Of a DNA stretch of 38,686 nt, positions 37,168 to 38,686 are shown piece after piece. Made by a program: the position numbers and the translations under genes. The notes under the pieces were generated by a model. That model saw only the letters and a list, made by a program, of their open reading frames with translations, did not search any database and was not told the DNA's origin. This stretch comes from Dehalococcoidia bacterium (lineage in GTDB: Bacteria; Chloroflexota; Dehalococcoidia; UBA2979): NCBI GenBank assembly GCA_023228765.1, contig JALOAM010000008.1:1-38686 (forward strand). The letters are read 5' to 3'. Numbering within the stretch: position 1 is the first letter of the stretch; each line of letters opens with the position of its first letter.

Positions 37168-38361
37168 ATGGCAGTCATCATCAACACGAACGTGGCTGCG
37201 CTGAACGCCCAGCGCAACCTGGGTGCGACCAGCCACAAGATGAGCAAGACCCTCGAGAAGCTCTCGTCCGGTCTGCGCATCAACCGCGCGGCGGACGACG
37301 CCGCCGGCCTCGCGATCAGCGAGAAGATGCGGGCGCAGGTCCGCGGTATGCAGCAGGGCCAGCGGAACGCCCTCGACGGCGTCTCGATGCTCCAGACGGC
37401 TGAAGGCGCGCTGGACGAGGTGCACAGCATCCTGCAGCGCGTCCGCGAGCTGACGGTCCAGGCCGGCAACTCCACCCTGTCCTCGTCCGACCGCACCGCG
37501 ATCGGCGAGGAGATGGTGGCGCTGCGTTCTGAGATCGACAACATCGCCCAGCGCACGCGCTTCAACGGCCTGAACCTGCTCAACGGTTCACTGTCCGTCA
37601 CCCACGACGACGCCACCGCCACCCTGGACGGCGACACCGTCGTCGAGAACGGCGCGACGGTCTCGATTGGCACGATCGACGTCGGCAACGCCGACCCGAG
37701 CGCGACCTACACCCTGAACGACGAGACGGGTGGCGTGCTGTCGCTGTCCGTGACGTCGGGTGGCTTCACGCGGAGCGAGACGTTCACGGTCCAGAACATG
37801 GGCGCGAACGCCTCGCAGGACATCATCTTCGAGGAGCTCGGCGTGACCTTCACGCTGGAGCACGATGCAAACGCCGGCAACGTCACCGGCACCGCGATCG
37901 CCGCCGGCCTCGACGGCGACACGGTTGTGACCACGTCCTCCTCGTCCGCGTCGTTCCGCGTGGGCTCGGAGGTCGGTGACGACATCACCCTGTCGTTCAG
38001 CGACATGCGGTCGAGCGCCCTCGGCAACGCCGGGAAGCTCTCGACGCTGATCGCGGACAACACCGCGGTGGCGACGACGGGCGAGGCGGACACGCTGCTC
38101 GCCTCCGTGGACACGGCGATCGAGCAGGTCTCGACCTTCCGCGCGGTCCTCGGTGCCCGGCAGAACCAGCTGGAGACGGCGATCAACTCGCTCGGCGTCT
38201 CGGTGGAGAACCTGTCGGCGTCCGAGTCCCGCATCCGTGACGCGGACATCGCCGCCGTCTCCTCGGAGATGGTGACGCGGCAGATCATGCAGCAGGCGGG
38301 TGTCTCGGTGCTGGCGCAGGCCAACTCCGCGCCCCAGTCCGTGCTGTCGCTGCTCGGTTAG
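37168..38361 (+). CDS. Flagellin, second paralogue
   Basis: The 397-residue protein is closely related to the first flagellin across its whole length. The ends are nearly identical and the middle segments align with scattered changes, including the shared FTVQ-MGAN and TVVTTSSSSASFRVGSEVGD blocks. AAGGAGG lies 8 nt before the ATG. The two genes share a 53-nt identical run (35857-35909 and 37456-37508). Two flagellins can form filaments with different sections or be differentially expressed. A strong terminator and a methyltransferase gene follow. Confidence 0.95.
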   Translation: MAVIINTNVAALNAQRNLGATSHKMSKTLEKLSSGLRINRAADDAAGLAISEKMRAQVRGMQQGQRNALDGVSMLQTAEGALDEVHSILQRVRELTVQAGNSTLSSSDRTAIGEEMVALRSEIDNIAQRTRFNGLNLLNGSLSVTHDDATATLDGDTVVENGATVSIGTIDVGNADPSATYTLNDETGGVLSLSVTSGGFTRSETFTVQNMGANASQDIIFEELGVTFTLEHDANAGNVTGTAIAAGLDGDTVVTTSSSSASFRVGSEVGDDITLSFSDMRSSALGNAGKLSTLIADNTAVATTGEADTLLASVDTAIEQVSTFRAVLGARQNQLETAINSLGVSVENLSASESRIRDADIAAVSSEMVTRQIMQQAGVSVLAQANSAPQSVLSLLG

Positions 38362-38388
38362 TCCTCGCACCGGCGAGGTACCCGACGG

Positions 38389-38416
38389 GAAGGCCCCCGC
38401 GTTCGCGGGGGCCTTC
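38389..38416 (+). terminator. Terminator after flagellin 2
   Basis: GAAGGCCCCCGC (38389-38400) and GCGGGGGCCTTC (38405-38416) form a perfect 12-bp stem over GTTC, followed by TTGCGTCCT. It lies 27 nt after the stop. It is the best terminator in the window. Confidence 0.9.
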
Positions 38417-38442
38417 TTGCGTCCTCGCACCCACCCTCGCTG

Positions 38443-38457
38443 GGGTGTTCCCCGATG
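38443..38457 (-). promoter_or_regulatory. Flagellin-locus motif, site 4 (inverted)
   Basis: On the minus strand CATCGGGGAACACCC matches 13 of 15 positions of site 3. It lies between the flagellin 2 terminator and the methyltransferase gene, 61 nt before its ATG. Confidence 0.35.
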
Positions 38458-38518
38458 CCCGACGACGCTCCCAGTCCCCCAGACTGGTGCGTGTCAGCCC
38501 TCGATCGGAGGCCGCGCC

Positions 38519-38686
38519 ATGACCGCACTCCCCCGCGTGCAAGAGCAGTACGAGGTGCTCCCGTACCCCCATCGGGATCCGGAGCGAGAGCTCGAGGTGC
38601 TCCGCCAGCCGACGCTGTGCGAGCTGCCGCGGGTGCAGTCGCTGGCGTGGGGACGCCCTCGCGACCTCTCATCGCTGCGCATCCTC
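38519..38686 (+). CDS. SAM-dependent methyltransferase-like protein, N-terminal part (partial)
   Basis: ATG at 38519 has GGAGG 7 nt upstream. The 56 visible codons read VQEQYEVLPYPHRDP near the start and end in LSSLRIL, at the window edge. The QYExxPYPxR opening followed by LRIL is the N-terminus of a family whose next residues are normally the SAM-binding motif I; I infer a methyltransferase of the kind found in flagellin glycosylation loci. Catalytic motifs are outside the window, so this rests on the opening segment and context. Confidence 0.6.
   Translation, partial: MTALPRVQEQYEVLPYPHRDPERELEVLRQPTLCELPRVQSLAWGRPRDLSSLRIL

Overview
The window is a GC-rich (roughly two thirds G+C), densely coded chromosomal segment of a bacterium. 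It opens with the end of tuf and then carries the complete S10-spc-alpha ribosomal supercluster, rpsJ to rpsI, without a break. Sequence clues to the host are GTG and TTG starts, several promoters that place the transcription start on the start codon (leaderless mRNAs), a class E-type sortase, a bifunctional SIS phosphoglucose/phosphomannose isomerase, a CsoR repressor and flagellins. I lean towards a Chloroflexota lineage (Dehalococcoidia-like), with a deep actinobacterial lineage as the alternative. This is an inference, not a proof.

Region 1 (1-17948): tuf end, a terminator-like hairpin, then rpsJ-rplCDWB-rpsS-rplV-rpsC-rplP-rpmC-rpsQ-rplNXE-rpsNH-rplFR-rpsE-rpmD-rplO-secY-adk-map-infA-rpmJ-rpsMKD-rpoA-rplQ-truA-rplM-rpsI, all on +. 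Many genes overlap by one base. Several products carry unusual low-complexity additions: acidic Ala/Glu tails on L3, S17 and RpoA, a mixed tail on L13, and an RGG-rich head on S5. Hairpins lie between cistrons at map/infA, upstream of rpsK and upstream of rpoA. A strong 12-bp hairpin ends the cluster.

Region 2 (18058-23091): a YkgJ-type cysteine-cluster protein on +, then trxB and trxA on -, divergent from a CsoR-family repressor. A near-consensus CsoR operator fills the spacer of the trxA promoter. Next come plsX, a methyltransferase and a 54-residue protein on -.

Region 3 (23255-32689, all +): an HNH nuclease, a GNAT acetyltransferase, and ahcY and metK of the SAM cycle. The ahcY and metK leaders share the same 10-nt motif, a following short GC hairpin and the same 8-nt ribosome-binding sequence. 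Then follows a GDP-mannose cassette (nucleotidyltransferase, phosphomannomutase, SIS isomerase), with a DinB protein, an acyl-CoA thioesterase and a thioredoxin-like [2Fe-2S] ferredoxin downstream.

Region 4 (32730-38686): a sortase, a REP-like palindromic repeat cluster, a SnoaL-like protein and a degenerate Gfo/Idh/MocA-like protein on -. Then two tandem flagellin paralogues, each with its own terminator, and the start of a methyltransferase on +. A 15-nt motif recurs four times around the flagellin genes. I saw no rRNA or tRNA gene, CRISPR array, insertion sequence or prophage.
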